A DNA stretch of 64,000 bases from Mesorhizobium loti CJ3sym (GTDB lineage: Bacteria; Pseudomonadota; Alphaproteobacteria; Rhizobiales; Rhizobiaceae). This document shows, piece after piece, positions 53,279 to 63,679 of the stretch. Numbering within the stretch: the first letter of the stretch is position 1; every line of letters begins with the position of its first letter. Below the pieces are notes generated by a model. That model worked only from the letters and a program-made list of their open reading frames with translations, did no database searches and was not told the DNA's origin. The DNA lies in contig NZ_AXAL01000006.1 of assembly GCF_000472785.1 (NCBI RefSeq), positions 208-64,207 of the forward strand, in the 5' to 3' direction. Made by a program: the position numbers and the translations under genes.

Positions 53279-53991
53279 TCGGAGGTCGTCTCGGGCAGGA
53301 ACTGGTAGCCGCCGCTGCGCACGGTCAGGATCAGTTTCGGCATTTTGGGGTCATCTTCCATCTTGCGCCGCAGCCGGCTGACCAGGATGTCGATGCTGCG
53401 GTCGAAGGAATAGTCGCTGTCGCCGCCGGAAAGCTCGATGAGCTGGTCGCGGGTCAGCACGCGCTGGGCGCTCTTGACGAAGGTCTGCAGCAGGTTGAAC
53501 TCCGCCATGGTCAGTTCGACCCTGACATCGTCGGGCGCGGTCAGCCGGCGCCGCGAACAGTCCATCGTCCAGCCGGCGAAATGGTAGATCTGCTTGGTGG
53601 TGGCGCGCTTCGGCTCGGTGGCACCATTACGCCGTAGCACGGCGCGGATGCGCGCCAGCAACTCGCGCGGGTCGAAAGGTTTGGGCACATAGTCGTCGGC
53701 GCCCATCTCCAGGCCGACCACGCGGTCCGTCGTCTCGGTGACGGCGGTCAGCATGATGATCGGCGTCGAATACTGGGCGCGCAAGTCGCGGCACAGTTCC
53801 AGCCCGCTCTTGCCGGGCAACATCACGTCGAGCACGATGAGGTCCACCTGCGCGCGGCGCAGGACTGCCTCCATCTCGATACCGTCGGCGGCGACCGACG
53901 TGTGCAGGCCCCGCTTCTGGAAGAACTCCTGGAGCAGGTCGCGGATGCCCTTGTCGTCGTCGACGATCAGTATGTGTGCGTCGGATTTCAC
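53275..53991 (-). CDS. OmpR-family response regulator
   Basis: 238-aa regulator. The receiver domain has the acidic pair in ILIVDDDKGIRDLL, the phosphorylated Asp in LIVLDVMLPGKSGLEL, and Thr/Lys in IIMLTAVTE and YVPKPFDPRELLARI. The C-terminal winged helix contains LTMAEFNLLQTFVKSAQRVL and DRSIDILVSRLRRKMEDDP. No ATG fits well: GTG at 53991 (VKSDAHILIVDD), behind AGGACAG, is chosen; another GTG lies at 54042. It is the partner of the overlapping histidine kinase gene. Target genes are not apparent in the window. Confidence 0.92.
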   Translation of the reverse strand: MKSDAHILIVDDDKGIRDLLQEFFQKRGLHTSVAADGIEMEAVLRRAQVDLIVLDVMLPGKSGLELCRDLRAQYSTPIIMLTAVTETTDRVVGLEMGADDYVPKPFDPRELLARIRAVLRRNGATEPKRATTKQIYHFAGWTMDCSRRRLTAPDDVRVELTMAEFNLLQTFVKSAQRVLTRDQLIELSGGDSDYSFDRSIDILVSRLRRKMEDDPKMPKLILTVRSGGYQFLPETTSE

Positions 53992-54333
53992 AGCTGTCCT
54001 GTCTCGATTGCCGGCCAAGTCGTTCCGGCTGGTGAGCCACACGATAGAATTCGGGCCATATGTTGGCCAGTGCCTTGGATTTCAAGGGAGAATGAATTCC
54101 AGCTTCTCCACATCGAAAGCTATGGCCGCGCTGAAGCTCTTTGATCCATACGTGTCGTTTTCCCAAAACCGGGATCACTTTGGGCGACACGTATCAGCCG
54201 AGCCGGCCAGACACAATCCAGAAACAAAATTCTACAATCGGGAAAAACTCCTGAAAAGGTAGGGCGGCATAACGGTGCCGTGGCGGTCAGGTTATCGGCT
54301 GCGACGCTAATCTCCGGGTTCACGGATAAACCG
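53992..54333. other. Intergenic region between response regulator and small secreted protein gene
   Basis: 342 bp holding divergent promoters and a palindromic repeat (54149-54193). No further gene is supported. The open frame across 53738-54262 is opposite the regulator and reads as a shadow. Confidence 0.5.
54149..54193. repeat. Rhizobial intergenic palindrome (ACGTGTCG type)
   Basis: TACGTGTCG (54149-54157) and CGACACGTA (54185-54193) form perfect 9-bp arms; the interior TTTTCCCAAAACCGGGATCA resembles the common rhizobial repeat of this form. It is a single copy in the 54-kb intergenic region. Confidence 0.75.
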
Positions 54334-54633
54334 ATGCCAAGTTTGTCGATCAGTTTGTTGGGAGCGTTACTGGGCCTTGGCCTGGTCACTGCCGCTGTCG
54401 GCCAATCGGACGCAAAGGCGCCGCTCACCCGGAGCGAACGGTGCGCCAATCTCAGCCACCAATTTGATGAAGCCCTCGAAACCCATGCCACGGCAACGCA
54501 GGTCACCGCGGCAAAGGCACTTCAGAGAAAGGGCAACCGGTACTGCGCTGCCAAGAAACAGGCGCAGGGCATCCGGATGCTCGCCAACGCTTTGAAGCTG
54601 CTTGGAGTGACACCGAATGACCCGGTTCAGTGA
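54334..54633 (+). CDS. Small exported protein of unknown function
   Basis: 99-aa protein with a signal peptide (SLSISLLGALLGLGLVTAAV). The mature part is helical and basic, with two Cys (SERCANLSHQ and RYCAAKKQ) that could form a disulfide. RKGNRYCAAKKQAQGIRMLA resembles a short TPR-like helix pair. The family is unrecognised. The ATG at 54334 is chosen because it gives the signal sequence. It precedes the Lys/Ala-rich secreted gene by 37 bp, so the two may be cotranscribed and end at the shared terminator at 54967-55002. Confidence 0.65.
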   Translation: MPSLSISLLGALLGLGLVTAAVGQSDAKAPLTRSERCANLSHQFDEALETHATATQVTAAKALQRKGNRYCAAKKQAQGIRMLANALKLLGVTPNDPVQ

Positions 54634-54670
54634 AGCTCAAAACGACCCGCACTAAAAAGGAAATGAAGCC

Positions 54671-54943
54671 ATGAAGAAGTCCATCCTGTCCGGCCTCGGC
54701 CTCGCCGTTGCTCTCGCGTTCTCGATGCCGGCTCTCGGCAACGCCGCCACCACGACCACCGCTGCTCCGGCTGCCACGACCACCGCTCCTGCGACCACGG
54801 CTCCGGCCACTGCCGCTCCGATGAAGGCTGCTCCGAAGAAGGTCGCCAAGAAGGCCGTCTGCAAGGTGACCAAGAAGCATAAGTGCCCGGTCAAGAAGGC
54901 CGCTCCGAAGGCGGCTCCGAAGGCTGCTCCGAAGAAGCCCTGA
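54671..54943 (+). CDS. Secreted Ala/Pro/Thr/Lys-rich small protein
   Basis: 90-aa low-complexity protein. The signal peptide MKKSILSGLGLAVALAFSMP ends near ALGNA. Then a Thr/Ala/Pro tract (TTTAPATTAPATAAP) is followed by a strongly basic region with KKVAKKAVCKVTKKHKCPVK and a KAAPKAAPK tail. Two Cys lie in the basic part. It resembles histone-H1-like sequences in composition but carries an export signal, so a periplasmic or surface location is more likely. The ATG follows AAAGGAAATGAAGCC. A good terminator follows. Homologues annotated only as hypothetical are expected. Confidence 0.75.
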   Translation: MKKSILSGLGLAVALAFSMPALGNAATTTTAAPAATTTAPATTAPATAAPMKAAPKKVAKKAVCKVTKKHKCPVKKAAPKAAPKAAPKKP

Positions 54944-54966
54944 TCAGCTTCGACGTCAGTTCTATC

Positions 54967-55002
54967 AAGGCCGTTCCAGCCGCAACCGGCTGGGGCGGCC
55001 TT
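54967..55002 (+). terminator. Rho-independent-like terminator after the Lys/Ala-rich gene
   Basis: AAGGCCGTTCCAGCCG and CGGCTGGGGCGGCCTT pair into a long stem around CAAC, 24 bp after the stop codon. The T-run is short (CCTTCTG). Confidence 0.7.
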
Positions 55003-55104
55003 CTGCCAAGAACCTGATCGAGCGGCTGAACGCCGGCAGCTTACAGCCAGTCACCTCGATCGCATTTAACTCGTTTTCAACGCCGGCCGTGTAGGACAAT
55101 CCGC

Positions 55105-55410
55105 ATGAAGAAGCGGCTTTCGTCCATTTTGCGTTCGATGGTGATTGGCGGCTTGGTGGCCACCGGTGTCGCCAGGGCGCTGATTCTGCTCACCGCCAGC
55201 CCCGTGCCCGACCCGGCCAGCGGCCGCACCGAACCCTCGCTGTTCGCGCCGATAATTTCCAGCAACTGGGACTACATTACGCCTGTCCAGGCGTGGCTGC
55301 TGATCGTGCTTCTCGCCGTGACGCTGGTCTGCGTTGCCGGATGGCCGATCGCGGCATGGCTGGAACGCCGGGCCAATCCCGGCGGCAATCGTCTGCGTCT
55401 GGACCGTTGA
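55105..55410 (+). CDS. Small two-helix membrane protein
   Basis: 101-aa protein with a hydrophobic N-terminal helix (MVIGGLVATGVARALILLTA) and a second near the end (AWLLIVLLAVTLVCVAGWPI), joined by a ~35-residue soluble loop. The C-terminus is basic (LERRANPGGNRLRLDR), consistent with both termini in the cytoplasm. No domain is recognised. The ATG lacks a strong ribosome site (GGACAATCCGC). It stands alone between the secreted small protein gene and clpS. Confidence 0.62.
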   Translation: MKKRLSSILRSMVIGGLVATGVARALILLTASPVPDPASGRTEPSLFAPIISSNWDYITPVQAWLLIVLLAVTLVCVAGWPIAAWLERRANPGGNRLRLDR

Positions 55411-55553
55411 ACCGCGGTCAGCCATTGCCCACATGAGGTGAAGTACCGCGCCCGGTCATCGACCGGCTTGCGCGGTATTCCAAATAGACGATCGGTTTGG
55501 CGCATGGCAAAATGCATGGGCGCTGATCCTCGATAGGGAAACCACCGGTTCCA

Positions 55554-55859
55554 ATGCCTGAAAACACCACAAGGCCACGTACCCAGGTCAAGCTGCAGAC
55601 GGAGCGGCCCAAACTCTACAAGGTCATCCTCGTCAATGACGATTTCACGCCGCGTGAATTCGTGGTGACGGTGCTGAAGGGCGAGTTCAAGCTCAGTGAA
55701 GATCAAGCGCACAAGGTCATGATTACAGCGCATCGGCACGGCGTTTGCGTGGTCGCGGTCTTCACCCGGGATGTCGCCGAAACCAAGGCAACGCGGGCCA
55801 CCGACGCCGCCAAGGACAAGGGCTACCCGCTGCTGTTCACGACAGAGCCGGAGGAGTAG
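55554..55859 (+). CDS. clpS: ATP-dependent Clp protease adaptor ClpS
   Basis: 101-aa adaptor that binds N-degron substrates and hands them to ClpAP. The N-end binding pocket has YKVILVNDDFTPREFVVTVL and AHKVMITAHRHGVCVVAVFT, the ClpS hallmark. The disordered N-terminus (RPRTQVKLQTERPK) and the FTTEPEE end are usual. Alphaproteobacteria often have two ClpS proteins; since clpA is not adjacent, this is perhaps the second, but the neighbourhood alone does not prove it. A GGGAAACCACCGG context precedes the ATG. A palindromic repeat follows directly. Confidence 0.92.
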   Translation: MPENTTRPRTQVKLQTERPKLYKVILVNDDFTPREFVVTVLKGEFKLSEDQAHKVMITAHRHGVCVVAVFTRDVAETKATRATDAAKDKGYPLLFTTEPEE

Positions 55860-55876
55860 GGCAGGCGCGTTCCTTT

Positions 55877-56024
55877 CCTTCTCCCCCTGTGGGAGAAGGT
55901 GGCCTCGCGAAGCGAGGTCGGATGAGGGGTTTTCCAGCGGAATGAGGCGTGGGTGTTCCCTGGAACACCCCTCAACCGTCTCGGCGCTGCGCGCTGATCC
56001 ACCTTCTCCCACAAGGGGAGAAGG
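55877..56024. repeat. Nested palindromic intergenic repeat, copy B
   Basis: Begins CCTTCTCCCCCTGTGGGAGA and ends CCACAAGGGGAGAAGG, with the core GATGAGGGG/GTTCCCTGGAACACCCC and CGTCTCGGCGCTGCGCGCTG. Ends and core match copy A at 40141-40343. It fills the gap between clpS and the converging amidotransferase-like gene. Confidence 0.88.
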
Positions 56025-56039
56025 GAAGGCGGTGCTAAG

Positions 56040-58118
56040 CTACCGTCCCTCGCGATACCACATCGAGCCCATCGCCAGAAGCAGCAGGCCGAGGCCGAGG
56101 AAGCCGCCGAACAGCGGCACGCGCGAGACGGCCTTGAGCACGCTGTCGTCGGTGGTGCGCAGGCCGATCCAGTCGCTGCCGGAGGCTTCGCCGGAAGAAC
56201 GAACCGGCACGATGGAAGGCAAGGTCACGTCGCTGCCCAGGGCCGTGGACGAGGCCAGCCGGCGCACGCTGCCGCCGGTGGCTTCAGCTGGTGCCCTCAG
56301 CCGGTTTTCAGTGGAGATGACGTCGGCGAATTCCGGCGCATTGACCGGTCCGACATGGGCGAGCGCGGTGAGATCGCCATTGGCGACCTGGAACAGGCCG
56401 ATCTCGTTGGTCTGGACGCTGCCGAGGAAGACGCCGGGTTCTGATTTATCGAGCTTGACGGTCACGGTCTTGCCGGACGGGGTGATGATCTGCGCAGGGC
56501 CTGGTTCGTCGGCCATGGTCTGGCGGCGGATCTCCAGCACCATGCCGCGTCCCTCCGCGGTCAGCCGCTCTTCCTCCAGCTCGGGCTCCTTCATCAGCCA
56601 GTGGGCGATGCGCCGGTAGAGCTGGACATGCGGGCCGCCGCCCTCGAAGCCGCGCGCCCACAACCAGCCCTGATCGGACAGAAGCATGCCGACGCGACCT
56701 TCGCCCTTGCGATCGAGCAGCAGCAGCGGCCGGTTGTCGGCGCCCTTCATCACCACTTCACCTTGCGGATTCTGCACGCCGATGGTGCGGAACCAGCGGC
56801 TCCAGCGCGGCGGCTCGGTGGCCGAACCGTCGAGGCCGCGCGTCACCGGATGACGTTGGCCGAGTTCGGTGAGGCGCGGATAGAAGGCCTTTTCGACCAC
56901 CTCGCCGGTCGGCATCGCCGGCAGCGCCGACATCAGCGGCGTGCGCGCGATCGAAGCCTCGCCGGCATATTCGGGGCCGGCGGCAATCAGCAGCGCGCCG
57001 CCCTTTTCGACATATTCGGAGATGTAGTCGTAATAGAGGATCGGCAGCACGTCGCGGTGCTGGTAGCGATCGAAGATGATGAGGTCGAAATCCTTGATCT
57101 TCTCGACGAACAGCTCGCGGGTCGGGAAGGCGATCAGCGACAATTCGTTGATCGGCGTGCCATCCTGCTTTTCCGGCGGCCGCAGAATGGTGAAATGGAC
57201 GAGGTCGACCGAGGCGTCGGACTTCAACAGATTGCGCCAGGTGCGCTCGCCGGCGTGCGGCTCGCCCGAAACCAGCAGCACGCGCAGATTCTCGCGGATG
57301 CCGTCGACCAGTGCGATGGCGCGGTTGTTGGTGTCGGTCAGTTCGCCGGGTTCGCGGTCGATGGCGAGTTCGATGATGTTGCGGCCGGCGCCTGGAATGG
57401 TCACCTGCAGCGGCATGGTCTGGCCGACCGTGGCATGCTCGACCGCGACCTGCTCGCCATTGACCGAGACGCGCACATCGACCGGGCCGGTCTCGTTTTC
57501 CGTCGAGATGACGCGGTAGCTCATATCGAGCGGCTTGCCGACAAGGCCGAAGCGCGGGGCGTTGTCGAAGCGGATGCGGCGATCCTTTTCGTGGTCGTTG
57601 CCGGTGATCAGCGCATGCAGCGGGGCGTTGAAGTCGGGCGCACCCGGCGGCGCGTCATGCACCTCGCCGTCGGTGATCATGATGGCGCCGCCGATGCGGG
57701 ACGGCGGCACATCGCGGAAGGCGCCTTCGAGCGCGCCGAACAGCCGCGTTTCGGTACGCTCCTCGGCGGCTTCGGACTTGCCGGCCTCGACGACGCGGAC
57801 ATCGAACTGCTTGAAGCGGCCAAGACGCTGCTGCAACCCGGCCAATGCTTCATCGGTCTGCCTGGTGCGGTCGCCAATATCCTGGCTCTGACTGCGGTCG
57901 ACGATCAGCGCGACAACGCTCTTCAGCGGCTCGCGCTCCTCGTTGAGGAACACCGGGTTGAACAGGGCGGCGGCAAGCGCCAGCAGGGCGATAAAGCGCA
58001 GGGCACCGCCGCGCTGGCGAAACCATAGGCCGACAAGCGCCAGCAGCGCCAACGGCGCCAGCACCAATGCCAGCAATGGCCATGAGATCAGCGGTTCGAA
58101 GGAAATCGACCAATTCAT
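56040..58118 (-). CDS. Glutamine-amidotransferase-like membrane protein of the MoxR operon
   Basis: 692-aa inner-membrane protein. Two N-terminal helices (LISWPLLALVLAPLALLALV and GGALRFIALLALAAALFNPV) and one C-terminal helix (LFGGFLGLGLLLLAMGSMWY) enclose a large domain. A VWA-like start VVALIVDRSQSQDIGDRTRQ is followed by a class I amidotransferase-like region with YVEKGGALLIAAGPEYAGEA and WLWARGFEGGGPHVQLYRRI. It is the last of four tightly spaced genes (3-bp gap to the DUF4159 gene). The set is common in alphaproteobacteria, where it is thought to work with a MoxR chaperone; the role is not proven. Confidence 0.83.
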   Translation of the reverse strand: MNWSISFEPLISWPLLALVLAPLALLALVGLWFRQRGGALRFIALLALAAALFNPVFLNEEREPLKSVVALIVDRSQSQDIGDRTRQTDEALAGLQQRLGRFKQFDVRVVEAGKSEAAEERTETRLFGALEGAFRDVPPSRIGGAIMITDGEVHDAPPGAPDFNAPLHALITGNDHEKDRRIRFDNAPRFGLVGKPLDMSYRVISTENETGPVDVRVSVNGEQVAVEHATVGQTMPLQVTIPGAGRNIIELAIDREPGELTDTNNRAIALVDGIRENLRVLLVSGEPHAGERTWRNLLKSDASVDLVHFTILRPPEKQDGTPINELSLIAFPTRELFVEKIKDFDLIIFDRYQHRDVLPILYYDYISEYVEKGGALLIAAGPEYAGEASIARTPLMSALPAMPTGEVVEKAFYPRLTELGQRHPVTRGLDGSATEPPRWSRWFRTIGVQNPQGEVVMKGADNRPLLLLDRKGEGRVGMLLSDQGWLWARGFEGGGPHVQLYRRIAHWLMKEPELEEERLTAEGRGMVLEIRRQTMADEPGPAQIITPSGKTVTVKLDKSEPGVFLGSVQTNEIGLFQVANGDLTALAHVGPVNAPEFADVISTENRLRAPAEATGGSVRRLASSTALGSDVTLPSIVPVRSSGEASGSDWIGLRTTDDSVLKAVSRVPLFGGFLGLGLLLLAMGSMWYREGR

Positions 58119-58121
58119 GTC

Positions 58122-60944
58122 CTACTGCCCCAGCCGTTCGAGCAGAATGGGCACATGCACCTGGTCGGATTTGTAATTGCCGGTCAGCATGTACATCATG
58201 ATGTTGACGCCGGCGCGCAGCGCGTAGATGCGCTGCATCGGGTCGGCCGGCACTGTCGGCAGCAGCGGGTCGCCATTCTCGTCGACCGCCCAGGCGCCGG
58301 CGAAATCATTGGCGGTGATCATGATCGGCGAGACGCCGTCGCCGGTGCGTACCGGACGATTGTCGGCATTGCTGGCGTCGAGCGATGCCTCCACCCAGAG
58401 CGGACTGCCAGCGAAGCGCCCGGGAAATTCGGGCAGGATGAAGAAGGATTTGGTCAGCACATGGTCCGACGGCACCGGCTCCAGCGGCGGCACGTTGAGG
58501 TTGCCGAGGATGTCGCGCAACCGCTCGGTCGCCGGGCTGGTGGAATCGGCGCCGATGCCGTTGGCGAACTGGTCGCGGGTGTCGAACAGCACCGTGCCGC
58601 CCTGCTGCATATAGGCGTCGATGCGGGCGATCGCCGCCTGGCTCGGCATCGGTGCCGCCGGATCGATCGGCCAGTAGATCAGCGGGTAGAAAGACAGTTC
58701 GTCCTTCGAAATGTCGACGCCGGCCGGTGCGCCGGGTTCCAACGCCGTCTTCTCGATCAGGAAGCGGGTCAGGCCTTCGAGCCCGGCGCGGCTGATCGAA
58801 TCGTCGCCCGGCACGCCGGTCAGCACATAGGCGATGCGGGTCTTCGAGATCGCCTTGATGGCCGCATCGTCGCCCGGTTTGGCATCGTCGGCGCGTGCGA
58901 AATCGGCATGGCCGAACACTGCGCCAAGCGCAATAAGGATCGCGGCGGTGGTTGCCACCGCACCGGCACGGCGCGGCCGGCGCGAAAACAGGCCGCCCAT
59001 CCAGAACACCGCCAGTGTGTCGAGCAGCATCAGCACCAGGGCCGCCGCGACCAGCGAGCCCTTCAGATTGCGCGATTCATCGAAAGCATACTGGATCGTG
59101 GTGACCGGAACGGCGATCTGCGGGCGCGCCAGCGGCTCAAACGTGCTTGCGGCATTGAGCAGATTGTGGGCGAAGACGCCGCTCTCGGAGCCGTAGAGGC
59201 CGGGCGGGTTCTCTAAGGTCACCGGCAAGGCACCAGCACCCGGCACCAGTGGCCGCGCATCCGGTGTCGGAGGCACCAGCGACCCATCGGCAGCGATCAT
59301 GCGATAGGGCGCCAGCGACGTGGCGGCGGCTTCGGCATTGGCGATCGCGGCACCCTGGTTGCGCGACAGCTGGACGATGCGGCGCAGCATCTCGACGAAG
59401 CTGCCGGAGATCGGGAGGTTCGACCAGGTCGCCTCGGGCGTGACGTGGAACAGCACCAGCGTGCCCTTGCCTTTCTTCAGCCCGGTGACCAGCGGCGTGC
59501 CATCGGCGAGCGCTGCCCAGGTGCGTTCAACGATGTCGGGCGTCGGCTCGGCCAGCACCTGCCTGTTCACGGTCACCTCGGTGGGCGGGGCCAGATCGGC
59601 GAAGGGGCCGGCCTTGGGAAATTCGGTAACCGGCTGCGGCGAGGTCCATGACAGGGCGCCGCCCAGCGAACGCTCGCCGGTGCGCAGACGGACCGGCAGC
59701 AAATCGTCGTCATTGCCGGCGGCGGCCAGCCGCGAGCCGGCGAAACGCACCAGCGTGCCGCCATTGTCGACCCAGTCGACCAGCCTTTGCCGAACCTGTG
59801 CTGGAATGGTGCCGATGTCGGCCATGATGATCATCGCCGGCTTCTGGTCGAGGATTTGCGGGATGGCGTCGGCTAGGTCGGCGCTGGACGGCTCGACCAG
59901 GTCGGCGAAGGGCTGCAGCGCCCGCCTGATGTAGTAGAGCGGCGACAGAAGCGGCTGTGCCTGGTCTGCCTCGGCCTGCGACAGCAATCCGACACGCCGG
60001 CGCTTGGAGCTTTCGTCGAGCACGCGCACCGCACCGGCCTGCCGCTCGCCGTCGAGGCCGATCGAGGCGAAGTCGTTGCGCAGCTCGAACGGCACCGTCA
60101 TGGTGCCGGTGGCGGTGGCTTCGCCCGGGGCGAAGGTCAGCGTCGCATCGGCGATGCGGCGGCCCTTGTCATCGAAGGCGCCGGCGGTGACCTGCGCCGG
60201 CGCCGGATCGCCCGGCGCGCGGATTGCGGTCAGCGCAAAGCCGTCGACCTGGTTGTCGGCGCCGGTCAGGCCGGTCAGCGACAGCCGCTCAGTGGTTGCC
60301 CAGACGACGCGAGCGGCATTTTTCGACAGCAGCGTGTTGAAGGCGGCTTCGTCGCCCTTGGCCGCGAGGCCGTCGGCCAGCACGGCGACGCTGGCGCCGG
60401 GCAAGCTCGCCAGCACACCAGCGACACGGGCATAGACAGCGGGCCGGTCGGTCGGGATCGGCCGCGGCTTGGCGGCGCGCAACCGGTCGAGTGCGGCTGC
60501 GGCATCGAAGGGGCCGATCTCCGCATTGGCCTTTTCAGCGGTGAAGGCGATGATAACAGGCACACCGTTCGAACCGGCATCCTTGATCAACCGCTCAGCC
60601 GTGGCGACGCGCTTGTTCCAGTCGGCGGCGCTGGCCCAGTCATTGTCGATGACCAGCGCGAGCGCCGCACCCTCGGCCGGCAGTTTTTCGCGTGGGTTGA
60701 AGACCGGTTCGGCCAATGCCGCGACGATGAGCGCCGCCATCAGCAGCCTGAGCAGCGTCAGCCACCACGGGCTCTGCTGTGGGGTCTCCTCGCGTTTCAG
60801 CACGCGAGCCAGGATCTTCAGCGGCGGGAAGATCTCGGCCTGCGGCTTGGGCGGCGTCAGCCTGAGCAGCCACCAGATCACCGGCAGTGCCAGCAGGCCC
60901 CACAGCACCATGGGAGCGCCAAAGGAGAGCGGCAGCCAACTCAT
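58122..60944 (-). CDS. DUF4159-domain membrane protein with BatA-type N-terminus
   Basis: 940-aa protein. The N-terminal ~90 residues form the BatA/aerotolerance region with two helices (LWGLLALPVIWWLLRLTPPK; LTLLRLLMAALIVAALAEPV). A central VWA-like and carbohydrate-fold region follows, then a mid helix (LVAALVLMLLDTLAVFWMGG) and a C-terminal DUF4159 domain (KTRIAYVLTGVPGDDSISRA; LSFYPLIYWPIDP; GGTVLFDTRDQFANGIG). The start overlaps the DUF58 stop (ATGA). Such proteins are predicted to assemble with the MoxR ATPase and DUF58 protein at the envelope; the substrate is unknown. Confidence 0.87.
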   Translation of the reverse strand: MSWLPLSFGAPMVLWGLLALPVIWWLLRLTPPKPQAEIFPPLKILARVLKREETPQQSPWWLTLLRLLMAALIVAALAEPVFNPREKLPAEGAALALVIDNDWASAADWNKRVATAERLIKDAGSNGVPVIIAFTAEKANAEIGPFDAAAALDRLRAAKPRPIPTDRPAVYARVAGVLASLPGASVAVLADGLAAKGDEAAFNTLLSKNAARVVWATTERLSLTGLTGADNQVDGFALTAIRAPGDPAPAQVTAGAFDDKGRRIADATLTFAPGEATATGTMTVPFELRNDFASIGLDGERQAGAVRVLDESSKRRRVGLLSQAEADQAQPLLSPLYYIRRALQPFADLVEPSSADLADAIPQILDQKPAMIIMADIGTIPAQVRQRLVDWVDNGGTLVRFAGSRLAAAGNDDDLLPVRLRTGERSLGGALSWTSPQPVTEFPKAGPFADLAPPTEVTVNRQVLAEPTPDIVERTWAALADGTPLVTGLKKGKGTLVLFHVTPEATWSNLPISGSFVEMLRRIVQLSRNQGAAIANAEAAATSLAPYRMIAADGSLVPPTPDARPLVPGAGALPVTLENPPGLYGSESGVFAHNLLNAASTFEPLARPQIAVPVTTIQYAFDESRNLKGSLVAAALVLMLLDTLAVFWMGGLFSRRPRRAGAVATTAAILIALGAVFGHADFARADDAKPGDDAAIKAISKTRIAYVLTGVPGDDSISRAGLEGLTRFLIEKTALEPGAPAGVDISKDELSFYPLIYWPIDPAAPMPSQAAIARIDAYMQQGGTVLFDTRDQFANGIGADSTSPATERLRDILGNLNVPPLEPVPSDHVLTKSFFILPEFPGRFAGSPLWVEASLDASNADNRPVRTGDGVSPIMITANDFAGAWAVDENGDPLLPTVPADPMQRIYALRAGVNIMMYMLTGNYKSDQVHVPILLERLGQ

Positions 60945-61887
60945 GCGACGGCCTTTCCGGTCAGCCCGGCACGACCGCCAGCGGTCGGCCCGGCATAACC
61001 GCCATCGGCGGTCATCGCCATGTGCAGGCGTACCAGCGCGTCAGAGGCGAGCCGGTCTGTGTGGTTGACGGTAAAACTCCAGCCGAGCCGCTTGCACCAG
61101 CCGGCCAGTTCCTGGCGACGGGCGGTGTAAAGCAGGCGGTATTCATCGCCGAGCATTTCGGCGCGTCCGGCCGTCAGCTTGTCGCCGGTCTCGGGATCGG
61201 TGAACTCGGTGCGGCCGGCATAGGGGAAGGTCTCTTCCGCCGGATCGGCGACCTCGATCAGGTGGGCGCGCACGCCGTGGCGGGCAAGCACGTCGAGCCA
61301 TTCCATTGTCTCCTCGACCGGATCGAGGAAGTCGCTGACGATGACGATGTCGCAGAAGCGCCTGATGTCGGAGAGGTCGGGCTTTGCCGGCAGATCGCCG
61401 GCATGCATCAGCTGGGCGGCGATGCGCTCGGCGCCATTGCGGGCGGTGAACGGATCGGTCAGCCCGGGCCAAGCGATGCGCTCGCCGCTGCGCGACAACA
61501 ATTCGGCCATGGCCAGCGCCAGCACCAGCGCGCGCGATTGCTTGGAAACGCTGGCGCCGGTCGATTTGTAGAGCATGGAGGGCGACGGGTCGGCCCACAG
61601 CCAGACCGTGTGGGCGGCCTCCCATTCGCGGTCGCGCACATAGGTGTGGTCGTCGCGCGCCGAGCGGCGCCAGTCGATGCGCGAGGAATCGCCTTCGACA
61701 TAGGGCCTGAACTGCCAGAAATTCTCGCCGATGCCGCGCTTGCGGCGGCCATGCCAGCCGGCGATCACCGTGTTGACGATGCGGCGTGCCTCGACCAGCA
61801 GGTCGGGCACAAGCGAAGCCCGCAACCGGCCACGGGCGAGCGCGTCGCGCGTCGCTGCCGGAGCCTGGACCTCGCCGATGCGCGCCA

Positions 61888-61888
<1 letters not shown>
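60941..61888 (-). CDS. DUF58-domain protein
   Basis: 315-aa soluble protein with a DUF58 domain and VWA-like core. The DUF58 signature is GIGENFWQFRPYVEGDSSRI followed by DWRRSARDDHTYVRDREWEA. The VWA MIDAS-like region is WLWADPSPSMLYKS, and the later CDIVIVSDFLDPVEETMEWL fits the end of a VWA fold. The ATG at 61888 overlaps the moxR stop (TAATG) and the gene overlaps the DUF4159 gene downstream. These proteins are thought to be partners of MoxR chaperones. Confidence 0.9.
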
Positions 61889-62892
<1,004 letters not shown>

Positions 62893-63049
62893 GCAGCTCG
62901 ATCCCTTTTTGCCTGGAGATACCTATGGTTGGAAATACGGCGACACCATAGCATAAGTTGCCGCGATTCGGCCTCGCGTAGTGGCTATGGTCGAACTTAA
63001 ATCACAGACTTAGGCTGACAAGCGGAACAACAGTGACTATTTCGTGACG

Positions 63050-63679
63050 ATGACGGAACACTACGAACATCGCCAACAAAGCCTTACGCAGGCAACCGAG
63101 GCACGCGGCCTGGAGGCGCTGATCTCGCGCGCGGCGCGTGCCGGCAAGGGCGCGGCACCGGTCGAGCGCTGGAATCCCGACTTTTGCGGCGATCTCGACA
63201 TGGAGATCAAGGCCGACGGCACCTGGTTCTATCTGGGAACGCCGATCGGCCGCATGCCACTGGTGCAGCTATTCTCCTCCGTGCTGCGCAAGGACGAAGA
63301 CGGCAGGACCTATCTGGTTACGCCTGTGGAAAAGGTCGGCATCCGCGTCGCGGATGCGCCGTTCATCGCCGTCGAGATGGATGTTTCGGGCAGTGGTGAC
63401 GAACAGATCATCACCTTCCGCACCAATGTCGGCGACGTGGTCGAGGCCGGACCGGAGCGGCCGCTGCGTTTCGTCGACGAGAACGAGACCGGCGGCCTGA
63501 AGCCCTATGTGCTGGTGCGCGGCCGGCTGGAGGCGCTGGTGGCGCGGCCTGTCATGTACGAACTGGTCGGGCATGGCGAAGAGCTCGAGATCGGCGGCAA
63601 GACGATGTTTGCCGTGCGCTCGAAGGGCGCCGTTTTTCCGATCATGCCGGCCGACCAGTTGAAACGGCTGAGCGCATGA
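63050..63679 (+). CDS. DUF1285-domain protein
   Basis: 209-aa soluble protein. DUF1285 is seen in WNPDFCGDLDMEIKADGTWF and YLGTPIGRMPLVQLFSSVLR, with YLVTPVEKVGIRVADAPFIA next, all typical and of unknown function. The ATG at 63050 (MTEHYEHRQQ) is chosen; a GTG two codons upstream is in frame. Its stop overlaps the start of the downstream Nudix gene (ATGA), a pairing that recurs in alphaproteobacteria and suggests an RNA- or CoA-related task. It is divergent from moxR. Confidence 0.9.
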   Translation: MTEHYEHRQQSLTQATEARGLEALISRAARAGKGAAPVERWNPDFCGDLDMEIKADGTWFYLGTPIGRMPLVQLFSSVLRKDEDGRTYLVTPVEKVGIRVADAPFIAVEMDVSGSGDEQIITFRTNVGDVVEAGPERPLRFVDENETGGLKPYVLVRGRLEALVARPVMYELVGHGEELEIGGKTMFAVRSKGAVFPIMPADQLKRLSA

